This document shows, piece after piece, positions 1 through 8,508 of a DNA stretch of 30,543 nucleotides. The notes under the pieces were generated by a model that saw nothing but the letters and a program-made list of their open reading frames with translations, did no database searches and had not been told where the DNA came from. Source of the DNA: CAYRKT01 sp964425005 (GTDB taxonomy: Bacteria > Synergistota > Synergistia > CAYRKT01); NCBI GenBank assembly GCA_964425005.1, contig CAYRKT010000014.1, forward strand, positions 1 through 30,543, written 5' to 3'. A program made the position numbers and the translations under genes. Every line of letters starts with the position of its first letter. The first letter of the stretch is position 1.

Positions 1-1994
1 CCCCCCAGAGGGAACCCCCCTCCCTCGAGCAGGTGGGCCTTGGGGGGAAACCCCGCTGTGAGGGCCTCCCGGAGGTCCTCGAGGTCAGGTGTCCGCTGAA
101 AAACCTGGTCCCGGAGCTCTCGGCCAACCTGCTGGGTCCCCTGGCGCTCGAGGGAGGCTGTTCCGTGGGGCTCATGTGCCCCGAGGAGGAGGTCTTCGCC
201 TTCAGGGACGTCCTGGAGGGGGCGGGGATAGCGACGACGATCAGGAGGAAGATCCCCCTATCCCTCTCGAGGCTCCACAGGCTCCTCGCCGAGGTCTCGC
301 TCCTGAGGAGGGAAGGCTTTCCGGCCCTCGAGACCAGCTCCATAGATCTCTCCGTCCAGGCCCTCTGGGGCAAGGACCCGCTCGAGCGCACCGTAGCCAG
401 GCCTTTCGCGCCCCTGGAAGAGGGGTTGAGGGAGGACCTTAGCCGCCTCGACCTGACCTCCCTGCTGGGCAAAAGTCCATCCCTTCCGAAGCTCTTCGAG
501 CGCCTCAGGGCCGGGATGCTGAGGGCCTCGTTTGGCCTCCCCCGGGCCGAGTCGAGGGTGGCTCTGGACGAGGAGTACCTCAGGGGGCTTTTCGAGCTGG
601 GCGAGGAGCTGAGATGGCTGGGGGTGAAGTTCGAGGAGCTGGAGGGGGAGGCGGAAGATCTCCTGAGGATATGGGCGGACGAGCGAAGGGCCAGGGTGGA
701 CGGGCCGCTTCGCGGAGGGGTCGGGCTGGTGCCCGGAAGGCCGTCGGTCCTGTGCTCCTTCGACGTCTGGGCGATGGCCCAAAACGACGAGGAGAGCTGG
801 TCCGCGAGGGTGGACGAGGAGGTCCTGGAGCTGGAGCTTCGAGAGAGGATAGCCGAGAGGAAGGGAGACAGTGGTCTGCTGCTGAGGCCCCAGGCGATGG
901 AGAGGCACACCGAGGAGGTCTACCTCAGGACCATCCTGGCCGGGGAGAGAGTGGTCTACCTGGTGGTGGCAGAGGGGGAAAGCCCCTATCGCCCCCTGGA
1001 ACCCACCCACTTCCTGGAGAGGGCGAGGGAGGAGCTGGGCGCAAGGCCGCTGGGCCTGGAGTTACATCCCCTCGGCAGGGAGGGCCCCTTGCTCAAGGTC
1101 GGCGTGAGGGAGAGGGCTGAGGCCAAGGGGGCGCTCAGGGTGGAGGTCCCCTCGACCTTAGACCTGAGCGACCTGCCCCTCCTGTCGGGAAAGGAGGCCT
1201 GTCCGAGGAGATACCTTCTGGAGCGCGTCCTGAAGCCCCAAAACCCGTTCAAGAACCCCATCCCGGCCTTCTTCGGCGAGGTCCTCCACGAGCTGCTCAA
1301 AGAGACCCTCCAGGGCGAAGAGGTCCCTCTCAAAGAGCGCGCCCTCGAACTGCTCGAGGAGAAGCTGAGGGATCTGCTTTCGCCCGAGGCCCTGGAGCTC
1401 AAGGCCTCAGCCGCCCTAAGGACCTGCTGCGACGTGCTCTCCTCCTGGAAGGCCCTCAAGCGCGAGGCGGAAAGGTGCGGCTTCGCCCTCAGGAGCGAGC
1501 TGGAGCTCCAGCTCTTGACGAAGGTGAACGGGGTCTCCTGCACCGGAAGGCTGGACAGGTTGGACGTCTTCGAACGAGACGACGAGGCCTGGGCCGTCGT
1601 GGTGGACTACAAGACCGGCTCCCTCGAGGGGGGCGAAGAGCAAGTCAAGGCCTACATGTGGCTGATCCGAAGGGAGCTCAAATTGCAACCCCAGGCTGGG
1701 GTGCTTATCTCCCTCCGAAGAGGGACAGGGAACAGGGTGTTCCTGCCATTCCGCAAGAACAGAAAGGAAAGTTCGAGCGTACTGGAGCTCCTGAGGCGCT
1801 ATGCGGAGGACGAAGGTGAGGTGAGGGGTACCACCAGGGACCTCTTCGCCGAGGTGGAGCGCCAGGTCTACGAGGCCATCGAGATCCTAAAGGAGGGATC
1901 TTTCGACGCCAGAGCAGGCGCGAGGGGGGGGCAATGCAGGATGTGCCCTCACTTCCCCCTGTGCGCGGCGGCGATGGGGGGTGGAGGCCCATGA
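1..1994 (+). CDS. addB: AddB-type PD-(D/E)XK nuclease, 5' end outside the window
   Basis: This is the C-terminal part of an AddB/RexB-like subunit, which with AddA resects double-strand DNA ends for recombination repair. The frame is open to base 3, and no ribosome site precedes the first internal GTG at 33, so the gene probably starts upstream; about 660 residues are visible and full AddB proteins are usually longer. The nuclease domain shows FGEVLHELL (conserved His), GRLDRLD (acidic metal ligand) and VVDYKTG (the D-x-K core). A Cys in the ACPRRY segment (codon 1200-1202) pairs with a terminal C-x2-C-x5-C (codons 1935, 1944, 1962), the four-cysteine iron-sulfur arrangement of AddB and Cas4. 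The stop overlaps the next ATG (ATGA), so the helicase subunit is translationally coupled. Family assignment is firm; orthology to a named AddB is less so. Confidence 0.82.
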   Translation, partial: PQREPPSLEQVGLGGKPRCEGLPEVLEVRCPLKNLVPELSANLLGPLALEGGCSVGLMCPEEEVFAFRDVLEGAGIATTIRRKIPLSLSRLHRLLAEVSLLRREGFPALETSSIDLSVQALWGKDPLERTVARPFAPLEEGLREDLSRLDLTSLLGKSPSLPKLFERLRAGMLRASFGLPRAESRVALDEEYLRGLFELGEELRWLGVKFEELEGEAEDLLRIWADERRARVDGPLRGGVGLVPGRPSVLCSFDVWAMAQNDEESWSARVDEEVLELELRERIAERKGDSGLLLRPQAMERHTEEVYLRTILAGERVVYLVVAEGESPYRPLEPTHFLERAREELGARPLGLELHPLGREGPLLKVGVRERAEAKGALRVEVPSTLDLSDLPLLSGKEACPRRYLLERVLKPQNPFKNPIPAFFGEVLHELLKETLQGEEVPLKERALELLEEKLRDLLSPEALELKASAALRTCCDVLSSWKALKREAERCGFALRSELELQLLTKVNGVSCTGRLDRLDVFERDDEAWAVVVDYKTGSLEGGEEQVKAYMWLIRRELKLQPQAGVLISLRRGTGNRVFLPFRKNRKESSSVLELLRRYAEDEGEVRGTTRDLFAEVERQVYEAIEILKEGSFDARAGARGGQCRMCPHFPLCAAAMGGGGP

Positions 1995-4930
1995 ACCTCG
2001 AAGAACTGGTGCTCGATGGGCTGAACGAGGACCAGAGAGAGGCGGTCACCTCTGAGATGGCCCTCACCGTGGTGAGCGCCGGACCGGGCACCGGCAAGAC
2101 CCACGTGATATCCAGGCGGTTCACGTGGCTCACCCTGTGCAGGGCGATAGATCCCGGCAGGATCGTCACGATAACCTTCACCGAGAAGGCGGCCCTGGAG
2201 ATGCGGCTCAGGATAAGAAAGGAGCTAAAGCGCCTCATGGAGCTCGAGGGTGTGGCGCCCGAGGGTAGGGAGAGGATCGAACGGGTCATGGGCTCGCTCG
2301 CCGTCTCGCACATCTCCACCTTCCACTCCTTCGCCGTGAGGCTCATATCGAGCAGGGCGAGCGGCGCGAGGAAGCAGGCCTCGCCCGGCCACAGGAGGTC
2401 GACCTTCTTAAGACAGGCCCTGAGCCAGCTGGAGCTGGGCTCTCTGGACCTGCTGGAAGAGATGGCGGAGAGCCCAGAGGAGGACCTGATGAATCGGCTA
2501 AAAGACCAGGTCCTCGGGATCGGCAGGCTTCCCTGCACCCTGGACGAGCTGGTGGGCTTTTACAGGTCCGACCTGAAGGGGGCCTTCCAGAAGCTGGTCG
2601 AGATCAGAGGCTACCGGGACGGAAAGCTCAGCTTCGACGAGGGAGATCCCCTTCAGAGGGCCATAGCGGACCTCCTGCTCCTTCTGGCCTCGGCCTGGGA
2701 GGGGAGGAAGAGGCGGGCCTCCCTGCTGGACTTCGAGGACATGATACGCGAGGCCACGAATACTATAGAAAGCTGGGAGGACCTCCCCTTCTCCCACGTC
2801 CTGGTGGACGAGTTGCAGGACGTAAACCCATCCCAGAACGAGATGCTCAAGGCCCTGCGGGGTAAAGGGTGCTCCCTCTTCGCCGTTGGAGACCCCAAGC
2901 AGTCCATATACTCCTTCAGAGGGGCGGACCCGGGCATCTTCTTGGAGCTGGCGAAGGAGGCCGAGGAGCAGGGCCTCTACGTGTCGCTGAAGAGGAGCTA
3001 CAGGTTCAGCCAGGGGTTGGGGGAGACCTTGAACAGGGCTTTCGAGGGGATCTTCGCCCAGCGCTTGCGCGAGCTTCCCTTCGAGCCCGTCCTCCCCCAA
3101 GGAGGGGGGGATTTGGCGGAACCCGTGGAGGTCTGGACCGTACCCCCAAGGGGGGGACAGAGGGCGAGGGGCATCGCCCGGTTGGCTAGAGACGTGGTCG
3201 ATAGATGCGGGCTAAAGCCATCCCAGGTGGCGATCCTCGCGAGGAACAGGTCGCACCTGGAGGGGCTAAAGGAGGCCCTCTCCGACGAGGGGCTCAAGCT
3301 CCGATTGGAAGGAAGCCTCACCCTGGGCCAAAGCGACCTGGTGGTCCAGGTCATATCGGCCCTGAGGGCCGCCCTCGTCCCCGGCGACGAGCTTGGGCTT
3401 TTGTCCTTCCTGGCCTCCTCCCTCTCGGGCAGGTCCCTGCAGGAGGCGTCGAAGGCCTTCCTCGAGGCGAAGGAGAGGGGGGCGTCCGTAAGGGAGGAGG
3501 TGCTCAGGGCCTTCGAGCAGGAAGCCCGGCTCCTCGAGGATATCAGAAGGGTTTCCCTCTCCTGCGGCATATCCTCGGCGGTGGCCCACCTGGAGGTGCT
3601 CCTCCTCTCCGATTTGAGCGCCGAGGAGAGGGCCAAGGCCTTGGCGGACTTAAGCAGGCTCAAGGAGATAGCCCTGGAGTACGAGAGGGACAAGGGATTC
3701 GACCCCATAGGTTGTCTGATCTACCTCGAGGAGGCTTTAAGCCCCAGGGGAAGGGAGGAGGAGATATGGCTGGACGAGGACGAGAGCAGGCTCAGGGCCA
3801 TGACGATCCACTCCTCCAAGGGGCTCGAGTTCGAAGCCGTGATCCTTCTGGACTTCGACGAAAAGGAGGGCCCGAGGGGACGCCTCGAGATCTCCCCCAC
3901 CGGGAAGCTCTCGGTGAGGGAGAACCTGGAGGGGGAAAGGGTGGAAGACGGGGCCGCAGAGGAGACCTCCTCGAAGGAGGCCATAAGGCTCCTCTTCGTC
4001 GGGGCAACCAGGGCCAGGTCCAAGCTGGTTCTGGTCGAGAGCGGGAAGGGCATGGTGAGCCTTCTAGCAGGGCAGAGTGGCCTTGAGGCCAAGAGGCAGG
4101 AGGGGGGGATCTCAGGCGAGCGGACGACGGAGGGCTGGACGTACCAGCTGAAGCTCAAGGACCTTCCGAAGGTCCGCTCTAGCCCCAGGCTCGAGCGCGC
4201 AAGCCCCTCCTCCCTGGCCCTCCTGGCCTTCTGCCCTTTAGCCTTCAGGCTTCGGGAGCTCATGGGGGTGGACCTGGGCTTCCGGGACGAGCTCTCGCCA
4301 CCCTACAAGGCTGAGCCCGGGGGAAGGGAGGTGGGCGAGCTGGTCCACCTGGCCCTTCGGGCCTGGAGGGAGGGGATCGGGCGCGAAGAGATTAAGAGAG
4401 CCCTCGAGGAGTCGGTGGACCGAAGGCTGTGTCCTCTTCTGGAGGACGAGTTGGTCTTGTCCATCCTGGACGAGTCCCTGTCCAGGGCCTCTTCGGACCC
4501 GGTGGTGAGGGATTTGCTCCTCGATCCCTCCTCCAGGAGGGAGATGCCCTTCGCGGTGTGGTCAGAGGGGGTCAGGATCGACGGTCGCTTCGACCTGGTG
4601 AGGGCCAGGGGGGACGAGGTGGTGGTCCTGGACTACAAGCTCTCGAAGCCCTCGAGCGAAGCCCTCGAGCTCTACGAGCAACAGATGAGGGCATACCTTC
4701 TCGCCGCTGGCCTCCTGTGGGGCGAGGGGGCGAAGAGGACGAGGAAGGGGTACCTCTTCTTCCTGAGGGAGGGAGAGCTCCTCGAGGTGCCCCCGGACGA
4801 CGGGGCGATGCTCAAGCTGGTGCGGGAAGCCCCTTCGCTCCTGGAGAAGGCCTCAAAACCCGAGGCCTGTCCGAGGGGCGGCTCCTGCCCGTTCAAGCCC
4901 ACCTGTCCGGCGGTGGTGCAACCTGCTTGA
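1991..4930 (+). CDS. addA: AddA-type UvrD-family helicase-nuclease
   Basis: This is a superfamily 1 DNA helicase fused to a C-terminal nuclease, the partner of the preceding AddB-like subunit. Helicase motifs appear in order: Walker A GPGTGKT (residues 31-37), TFTEKAA, STFHSFA, motif II DELQD (about 272-276), GDPKQSIYSFRG (about 300), RSYR, TIHSSKGLE and VGATRAR (about 671). The nuclease part has GRFDLV (about 864) and VLDYK (about 880). ATG 1991 is chosen because it overlaps the previous stop as ATGA and begins MNLEEL; a more upstream ATG at 1934 would run through the AddB cysteine motif. The 979 residues are short for AddA. Oddly, the nuclease carries its own four cysteines: C748 in AFCPLAFRL, then C960, C966 and C972. 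This resembles an Fe-S quartet that I would normally expect only in AddB. Confidence 0.88.
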   Translation: MNLEELVLDGLNEDQREAVTSEMALTVVSAGPGTGKTHVISRRFTWLTLCRAIDPGRIVTITFTEKAALEMRLRIRKELKRLMELEGVAPEGRERIERVMGSLAVSHISTFHSFAVRLISSRASGARKQASPGHRRSTFLRQALSQLELGSLDLLEEMAESPEEDLMNRLKDQVLGIGRLPCTLDELVGFYRSDLKGAFQKLVEIRGYRDGKLSFDEGDPLQRAIADLLLLLASAWEGRKRRASLLDFEDMIREATNTIESWEDLPFSHVLVDELQDVNPSQNEMLKALRGKGCSLFAVGDPKQSIYSFRGADPGIFLELAKEAEEQGLYVSLKRSYRFSQGLGETLNRAFEGIFAQRLRELPFEPVLPQGGGDLAEPVEVWTVPPRGGQRARGIARLARDVVDRCGLKPSQVAILARNRSHLEGLKEALSDEGLKLRLEGSLTLGQSDLVVQVISALRAALVPGDELGLLSFLASSLSGRSLQEASKAFLEAKERGASVREEVLRAFEQEARLLEDIRRVSLSCGISSAVAHLEVLLLSDLSAEERAKALADLSRLKEIALEYERDKGFDPIGCLIYLEEALSPRGREEEIWLDEDESRLRAMTIHSSKGLEFEAVILLDFDEKEGPRGRLEISPTGKLSVRENLEGERVEDGAAEETSSKEAIRLLFVGATRARSKLVLVESGKGMVSLLAGQSGLEAKRQEGGISGERTTEGWTYQLKLKDLPKVRSSPRLERASPSSLALLAFCPLAFRLRELMGVDLGFRDELSPPYKAEPGGREVGELVHLALRAWREGIGREEIKRALEESVDRRLCPLLEDELVLSILDESLSRASSDPVVRDLLLDPSSRREMPFAVWSEGVRIDGRFDLVRARGDEVVVLDYKLSKPSSEALELYEQQMRAYLLAAGLLWGEGAKRTRKGYLFFLREGELLEVPPDDGAMLKLVREAPSLLEKASKPEACPRGGSCPFKPTCPAVVQPA

Positions 4931-4955
4931 GAGGTTCAGGGGTTGTCTTCTCGGC

Positions 4956-5843
4956 GTGGCCGTAGGAGACGCCCTGGGCCTACCCCTCGAGGGGGCCCAG
5001 GGCCCGATCGAGGTCGAGCTCGAGGCCCTGAACCCGGGCCGATACAGCGACGACACGGCCATGACGATGGCGGTGGTCGAGTCGATCCTCAGGGTCGGGG
5101 GCCTCGACGGGGACGACCTGGCGGCCTCCCTGGCCGAGGCCTACTTCGAGGAGCCCTGGCGGGGATACGGATCCGGTCCGCCCAGAATCTTCGAGATGAT
5201 GCGGGAGGGCCTTTCGTGGAGGGAGCTCCTGGACAGGAGGGTGTATCCAGGAGGTTCAAAGGGCAACGGGGCGGCCATGAGGGTGGCGCCTTTGGGGCTC
5301 CTCTTCGGCGACGACCTGTTCGATCTCAGGGAGAAGGTGGAGGTTTGCTCCAGGATCACCCACTCCCATCCCCTGGCCGTGGAGGGGGCTTACCTCCAGG
5401 CCTGCGCCGTCGCCCTGGCCTCGAGGTCAGATCCGGGGCGCTTCGACCGATCGCTCTTTCTGGAGGCGCTAGCGTCTCTGTGCGAGTCCGACGAGTACAG
5501 GGAAAAGCTCGAAGGGGGCCTCGACCTCCTGAAGTCCTCTCGGGCTTCGCCAGAGGAGGTGGCGAGGGTCCTCGGAAACGGACCCCTGGCCCTTGATTCG
5601 GTCCCATCGGCCGTAGTATCCTTCCTCGCTGGGTCGAGCTTCGAGGACGTGGCCCTGAGAGCCCTGAGGCTAGGGGGAGATGCGGACACGATATGCTCCA
5701 TGGCCCTGGCCCTGGCGGGAGCCCTCTGGGGCGAGGGGGCCATAAGGGGCGAGTGGGCCGAGGGCGTCGAGGGGTCGGCCAGGATCAAAGCCCTGGCAGA
5801 TGGGCTTTTGACGATTTACCGCCGTAGAGCTCTTGGGAGGTGA
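4956..5843 (+). CDS. ADP-ribosylglycohydrolase family protein
   Basis: This is a DraG/ARH-like hydrolase that removes ADP-ribose from proteins or nucleic acids using two Mg ions. Visible motifs are GDALGLPLEG near the start, SDDTAM (31-36, metal ligands), GNGAAMRVAP, the ITHSHPLA segment, and GGDADTI (about 240), the second metal-binding D-x-D-T. All core ligands are present, so the enzyme looks active. The start is awkward. Homologues normally begin with an ERFRGCLLG-like helix, and that peptide is encoded in frame just upstream (4926-4955), yet the only ATG/GTG/TTG available is the GTG at 4956. A CTG at 4923, inside the end of addA, would restore the full N-terminus. The gene overlaps or abuts addA and lies 7 bases before sdaAB, so it belongs to the same operon. 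The target cannot be read from sequence. Confidence 0.85.
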   Translation: MAVGDALGLPLEGAQGPIEVELEALNPGRYSDDTAMTMAVVESILRVGGLDGDDLAASLAEAYFEEPWRGYGSGPPRIFEMMREGLSWRELLDRRVYPGGSKGNGAAMRVAPLGLLFGDDLFDLREKVEVCSRITHSHPLAVEGAYLQACAVALASRSDPGRFDRSLFLEALASLCESDEYREKLEGGLDLLKSSRASPEEVARVLGNGPLALDSVPSAVVSFLAGSSFEDVALRALRLGGDADTICSMALALAGALWGEGAIRGEWAEGVEGSARIKALADGLLTIYRRRALGR

Positions 5844-5850
5844 ACTGAGG

Positions 5851-6504
5851 ATGGGCCTTCTGGAGGTGGCGGGCCCGGTGATGATAGGTCCCTCCAGCTC
5901 CCACACCCTGGGGGCCTTGAGGATAGCCAGGTTCGTCCACAAGATGACCGGTATCCCCGAGGAGGTGGAGTTCCTACTGCACGGCTCTTTTGCCTCCACC
6001 TACTGGGGACATGGGACGGACAGGGCTTTGCTCGCCGGGATCCTGGGCTTGAGGGAGGACGACCCGGAGGTCAAAGACCCCTTACCCAGGGCCAGGGAGG
6101 CGGGGCTAAGGTTCAGCTTCGTCCCCGCGGACCTGGGCGAGGTTCACCCCAACACGGTCCTGATCAGGGCCAGGGTCGGGGAGGTGAGATCGGAGGTCGA
6201 GGGCGCTTCGATCGGCGGTGGAGCGATCAGGATCACGAAGCTCAACGGGGTGGCCTGTTCCATCGCGGGCGACATGCCCACGCTGGTGGTGAGGAACAGG
6301 GACGTCCCCGGAGCCCTGAGGGAGATCCTTCGGCACATAGAGGTCAACATAGCCAACGTATACCTGAGGCGATCCTTCCCGTTGGACGGGACCGCCATGA
6401 CCATCATCGAGCTGGACGAGGAGCTACCCCCCGGGGCCTTCGGCCGCATATCCTCCTTGCCCTGCACCGTACAGGCCTTCTACGCGAGGGGTGACGGCAG
6501 ATGA
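5851..6504 (+). CDS. sdaAB: L-serine dehydratase, iron-sulfur type, beta subunit
   Basis: This is the beta subunit of the two-subunit [4Fe-4S] L-serine dehydratase, which converts L-serine to pyruvate and ammonia in the cytoplasm. The N-terminus has the signature GPVMIGPSSSHT (residues 8-19), followed by the HGSFASTYWGHGTD segment. The C-terminal part (about 145-215) looks like an ACT domain, with DVPGALREIL and a beta strand NIANVYLRR, typical of Gram-positive-type beta subunits and probably for allosteric control. ATG 5851 follows GGGAGGTGA at 5835-5842; a TTG at 5833 would lie within the ribosome site. The last codons overlap sdaAA as ATGA, consistent with 1:1 synthesis. Serine deamination fits an amino-acid-fermenting anaerobe. 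Confidence 0.93.
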   Translation: MGLLEVAGPVMIGPSSSHTLGALRIARFVHKMTGIPEEVEFLLHGSFASTYWGHGTDRALLAGILGLREDDPEVKDPLPRAREAGLRFSFVPADLGEVHPNTVLIRARVGEVRSEVEGASIGGGAIRITKLNGVACSIAGDMPTLVVRNRDVPGALREILRHIEVNIANVYLRRSFPLDGTAMTIIELDEELPPGAFGRISSLPCTVQAFYARGDGR

Positions 6505-7391
6505 ACTTCGGCGAGCTCGTGAGGGAGTGGAAGGAGACGGGTTCGGACTTCGTCGAACTGATCCTGAGGCGCGAGACGGCGGAGACCGGGAGGAAGCCCG
6601 AGGAGGTCCTAGGTAAGCTCGCCTCCTTCCTCGAGGCCATGCTGGAGGAGGCCGAGCGCTGCTTCGGCGCTAAGTTTGAGACCCTCACGGGCCTGACGGG
6701 GGACAACGCCTTCAAGCTGAGTCGGCACTCGGCGAGGATGCTCAGCCCCTTCGCCCACACCGCCACGGTGGCATCCCTCTCCATGGCCGAGTCCAACGCC
6801 TCCATGGGGAGGGTGGTGGCCTGCCCCACCGCCGGTTCATGCGGGGTTGTGCCCGGGGTCCTGTATGCCCTGAAGGTCCACTTCGGAGCCACGATCGAAG
6901 ACCTCAAGGCCCCCTTCGTCGTGGGGGCAGCGGTGGGAAACGCCGTAGCCTCAAGGGCCACCCTGTCGGGGGCCGCCGGTGGATGTCAGGCCGAGATAGG
7001 TTCGGCCGCGGCCATGGCCTCGGCGATGCTGGTCTACTACTTCTGCCGCGACCCCGAAAGGGCCTCCCACGCCGCGGCCCTGAGCCTCAAGGCCCTCATG
7101 GGACTGGTGTGCGACCCGGTGGGCGGGTTCGTGGAGGTCCCCTGCGTCAAGAGGAACGGTGCGGCGGTGAACGTCGCCATATCCTGCGCCGAGATGGCCC
7201 TGGCCGGAATAGAGAGCGTCATCCCCCTGGACGAGGTCATGGAGGCGATGGCCCAGGTGGGAAGGGCCCTCCCCGAGAGCCTGAGGGAGACGGCCAGAGG
7301 CGGCGTGGCGATCACCCCCACCGCCCTCTCGCTGACGAAGGAGATAGAGGGAAGGAGACCTCAGGGCCCATCTCCGAAGAGATCCCTGTAG
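6501..7391 (+). CDS. sdaAA: L-serine dehydratase, iron-sulfur type, alpha subunit
   Basis: This is the catalytic alpha subunit carrying the [4Fe-4S] cluster. Characteristic segments are LTGLTGDNAFK, SPFAHTATVASLSMAESNASMG, and VACPTAGSCGVVPG. Cysteines 162, 204 and 215 are spaced 42 and 11 apart, matching the three-ligand cluster described for this enzyme family; the open fourth iron site binds serine. At 296 residues it is full length. The start overlaps the sdaAB stop (ATGA). Its last 31 bases overlap, tail to tail, the minus-strand cytidylyltransferase gene that ends at 7361. The enzyme is expected to be oxygen-sensitive, supporting an anaerobic host. Confidence 0.94.
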   Translation: MNFGELVREWKETGSDFVELILRRETAETGRKPEEVLGKLASFLEAMLEEAERCFGAKFETLTGLTGDNAFKLSRHSARMLSPFAHTATVASLSMAESNASMGRVVACPTAGSCGVVPGVLYALKVHFGATIEDLKAPFVVGAAVGNAVASRATLSGAAGGCQAEIGSAAAMASAMLVYYFCRDPERASHAAALSLKALMGLVCDPVGGFVEVPCVKRNGAAVNVAISCAEMALAGIESVIPLDEVMEAMAQVGRALPESLRETARGGVAITPTALSLTKEIEGRRPQGPSPKRSL

Positions 7392-8071
7392 GCCTCTATC
7401 ACGTCCCTCACCCCGAAGGAGATGCCCTTCGAAGGCAAGAGGCGCGCCATGAGGGCCCTCGCCCTCTCCAGGTCCTCGGGGTAGTCCACGGTGAGCCTCA
7501 TCCAGGATAGGTCCTGCAGGAAGGGTATCTCCAGGGTCTTGAAGAGGTGGGGGTTGCCGGTGATGTACCCGGTCACGTGCTCCCTCTCGCCGGGATTCCT
7601 GGCCTCCCTCCAGGCCCTCTCCAGGGCCTCGAAGGTCATGGCCTCGGCGTCCAGGCCGTGGGGCCAGGTCCTCCTCTTGATCCTTATGGAGGCGTAATCC
7701 AAGCCCTCCACGTTCATCACCGCGAGCACCAGCATGTCTATCACGGTCGGGTCCGTGAAGGGATCGTCGGAGGTAACCCTCACCACCAGCTCGAAGCCGA
7801 ACTTCGAGGCGGCCCTGTAGTACCTGTCGAGCACGTCCTCGGGCTCTCCCCTGAAGCAGGCGAAGCCCTCCTCCTCGCACCAGCGCTCTATCGCGTCGTC
7901 CTGGGGGAGGTAGGTGGTTGCCACCACCACCTGGTCGACGTACCTGGAGAGGGCGGACCTGGCCGTGGAGTAGTAGAGCAAGGGCTTGCCCTCCAGGTCC
8001 ATCATCACCTTGCCGGGGAGCCTGGTGGATCCCATCCTCGCCTGGTTTATCACGCCCACCTTCAAGCCCAT
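7361..8071 (-). CDS. SpsF/PseF-like sugar cytidylyltransferase family protein
   Basis: This is a nucleotidyltransferase of the CMP-sugar synthetase superfamily, as in SpsF or PseF, which activates nonulosonic or similar sugars for surface glycans. The N-terminal nucleotide-binding signature ARMGSTRLPGKVM is at residues 11-23, and RVTSDDPFTDP supplies the acidic metal-binding segment seen in this superfamily. ATG 8071 is chosen; a GTG three bases upstream is possible, and the ribosome site is only partly visible because an assembly gap begins at 8079. With about 236 residues it is complete. It converges on sdaAA with a 31-base overlap. Given pseB and pseC elsewhere in the window, a role in pseudaminate-type sugar activation is plausible, but the exact sugar is unknown. 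Confidence 0.82.
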   Translation of the reverse strand: MGLKVGVINQARMGSTRLPGKVMMDLEGKPLLYYSTARSALSRYVDQVVVATTYLPQDDAIERWCEEEGFACFRGEPEDVLDRYYRAASKFGFELVVRVTSDDPFTDPTVIDMLVLAVMNVEGLDYASIRIKRRTWPHGLDAEAMTFEALERAWREARNPGEREHVTGYITGNPHLFKTLEIPFLQDLSWMRLTVDYPEDLERARALMARLLPSKGISFGVRDVIEAYRDLFGDGP

Positions 8072-8078
8072 CACTCCC

Positions 8079-8178
8079 NNNNNNNNNNNNNNNNNNNNNN
8101 NNNNNNNNNNNNNNNNNNNNNNNNNNNNNNNNNNNNNNNNNNNNNNNNNNNNNNNNNNNNNNNNNNNNNNNNNNNNNN
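8079..8178. other. Assembly gap, 100 unknown bases
   Basis: Exactly 100 N, the conventional placeholder for a scaffold gap of unknown length. The 5' region of the cytidylyltransferase and all upstream parts of the glycosyltransferase at 8179 are missing, so the adjacency of the two flanks is scaffold-inferred. Frames read across the N run have no meaning. Confidence 0.99.
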
Positions 8179-8508
8179 GCTCCTTTGGGCCTCCGATCTT
8201 CTCGTAAGCGCCTCCCTCAGGGAGGGGCTTCCAGTGAACGTCATGGAGGCCATGGCCTGCGCTCTGCCCGCGGTGGCCTCCGACTGCAGGGGAAACCGCG
8301 ACCTGGTTAGGGATGGGGAGAACGGATTCCTCTACAGGACCAACGACCTGGACGGACTTGTGAGCGCCGTGGAGCGCTTCTACCGCGATCCGAACCTGAG
8401 GAGGGAGATGGGCTTAAGGGGCAGAGAGATGGTGAGGCGATTCGAGCTGGGAGCGATCCTCGCGAGGATGAGGGAGATATACGAGGAGATCCTATCCCAG
8501 GCCCCTGA
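8179..8508 (+). CDS. GT4 (group 1) glycosyltransferase, C-terminal fragment
   Basis: This is the C-terminal end of a GT-B fold glycosyltransferase. The segment WASDLLVSASLREGLP, then VMEAMACALPAVASD, is the donor-binding E-x7-E motif of family 4, followed by GNRDLV and a closing helix REMVRRFELG. The N-terminal acceptor domain is lost in the gap. As written, the frame stays open to 8794, about 300 bases antisense to the murJ 3' end, and that tail is an unnatural Gln/Gly/Glu-rich string. One extra C in the C4 run at 8502-8505 would bring a TGA at 8506-8508 into frame, right where family members usually end. I therefore give 8508 as the probable end. Product: transfer of a sugar during surface polysaccharide assembly. 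Confidence 0.75.

Noticed and set aside
7547..8180. Plus-strand frame running through the N gap into the glycosyltransferase
   Set aside because: The part before the gap is antisense to the cytidylyltransferase and has no family features; reading through N is not meaningful.
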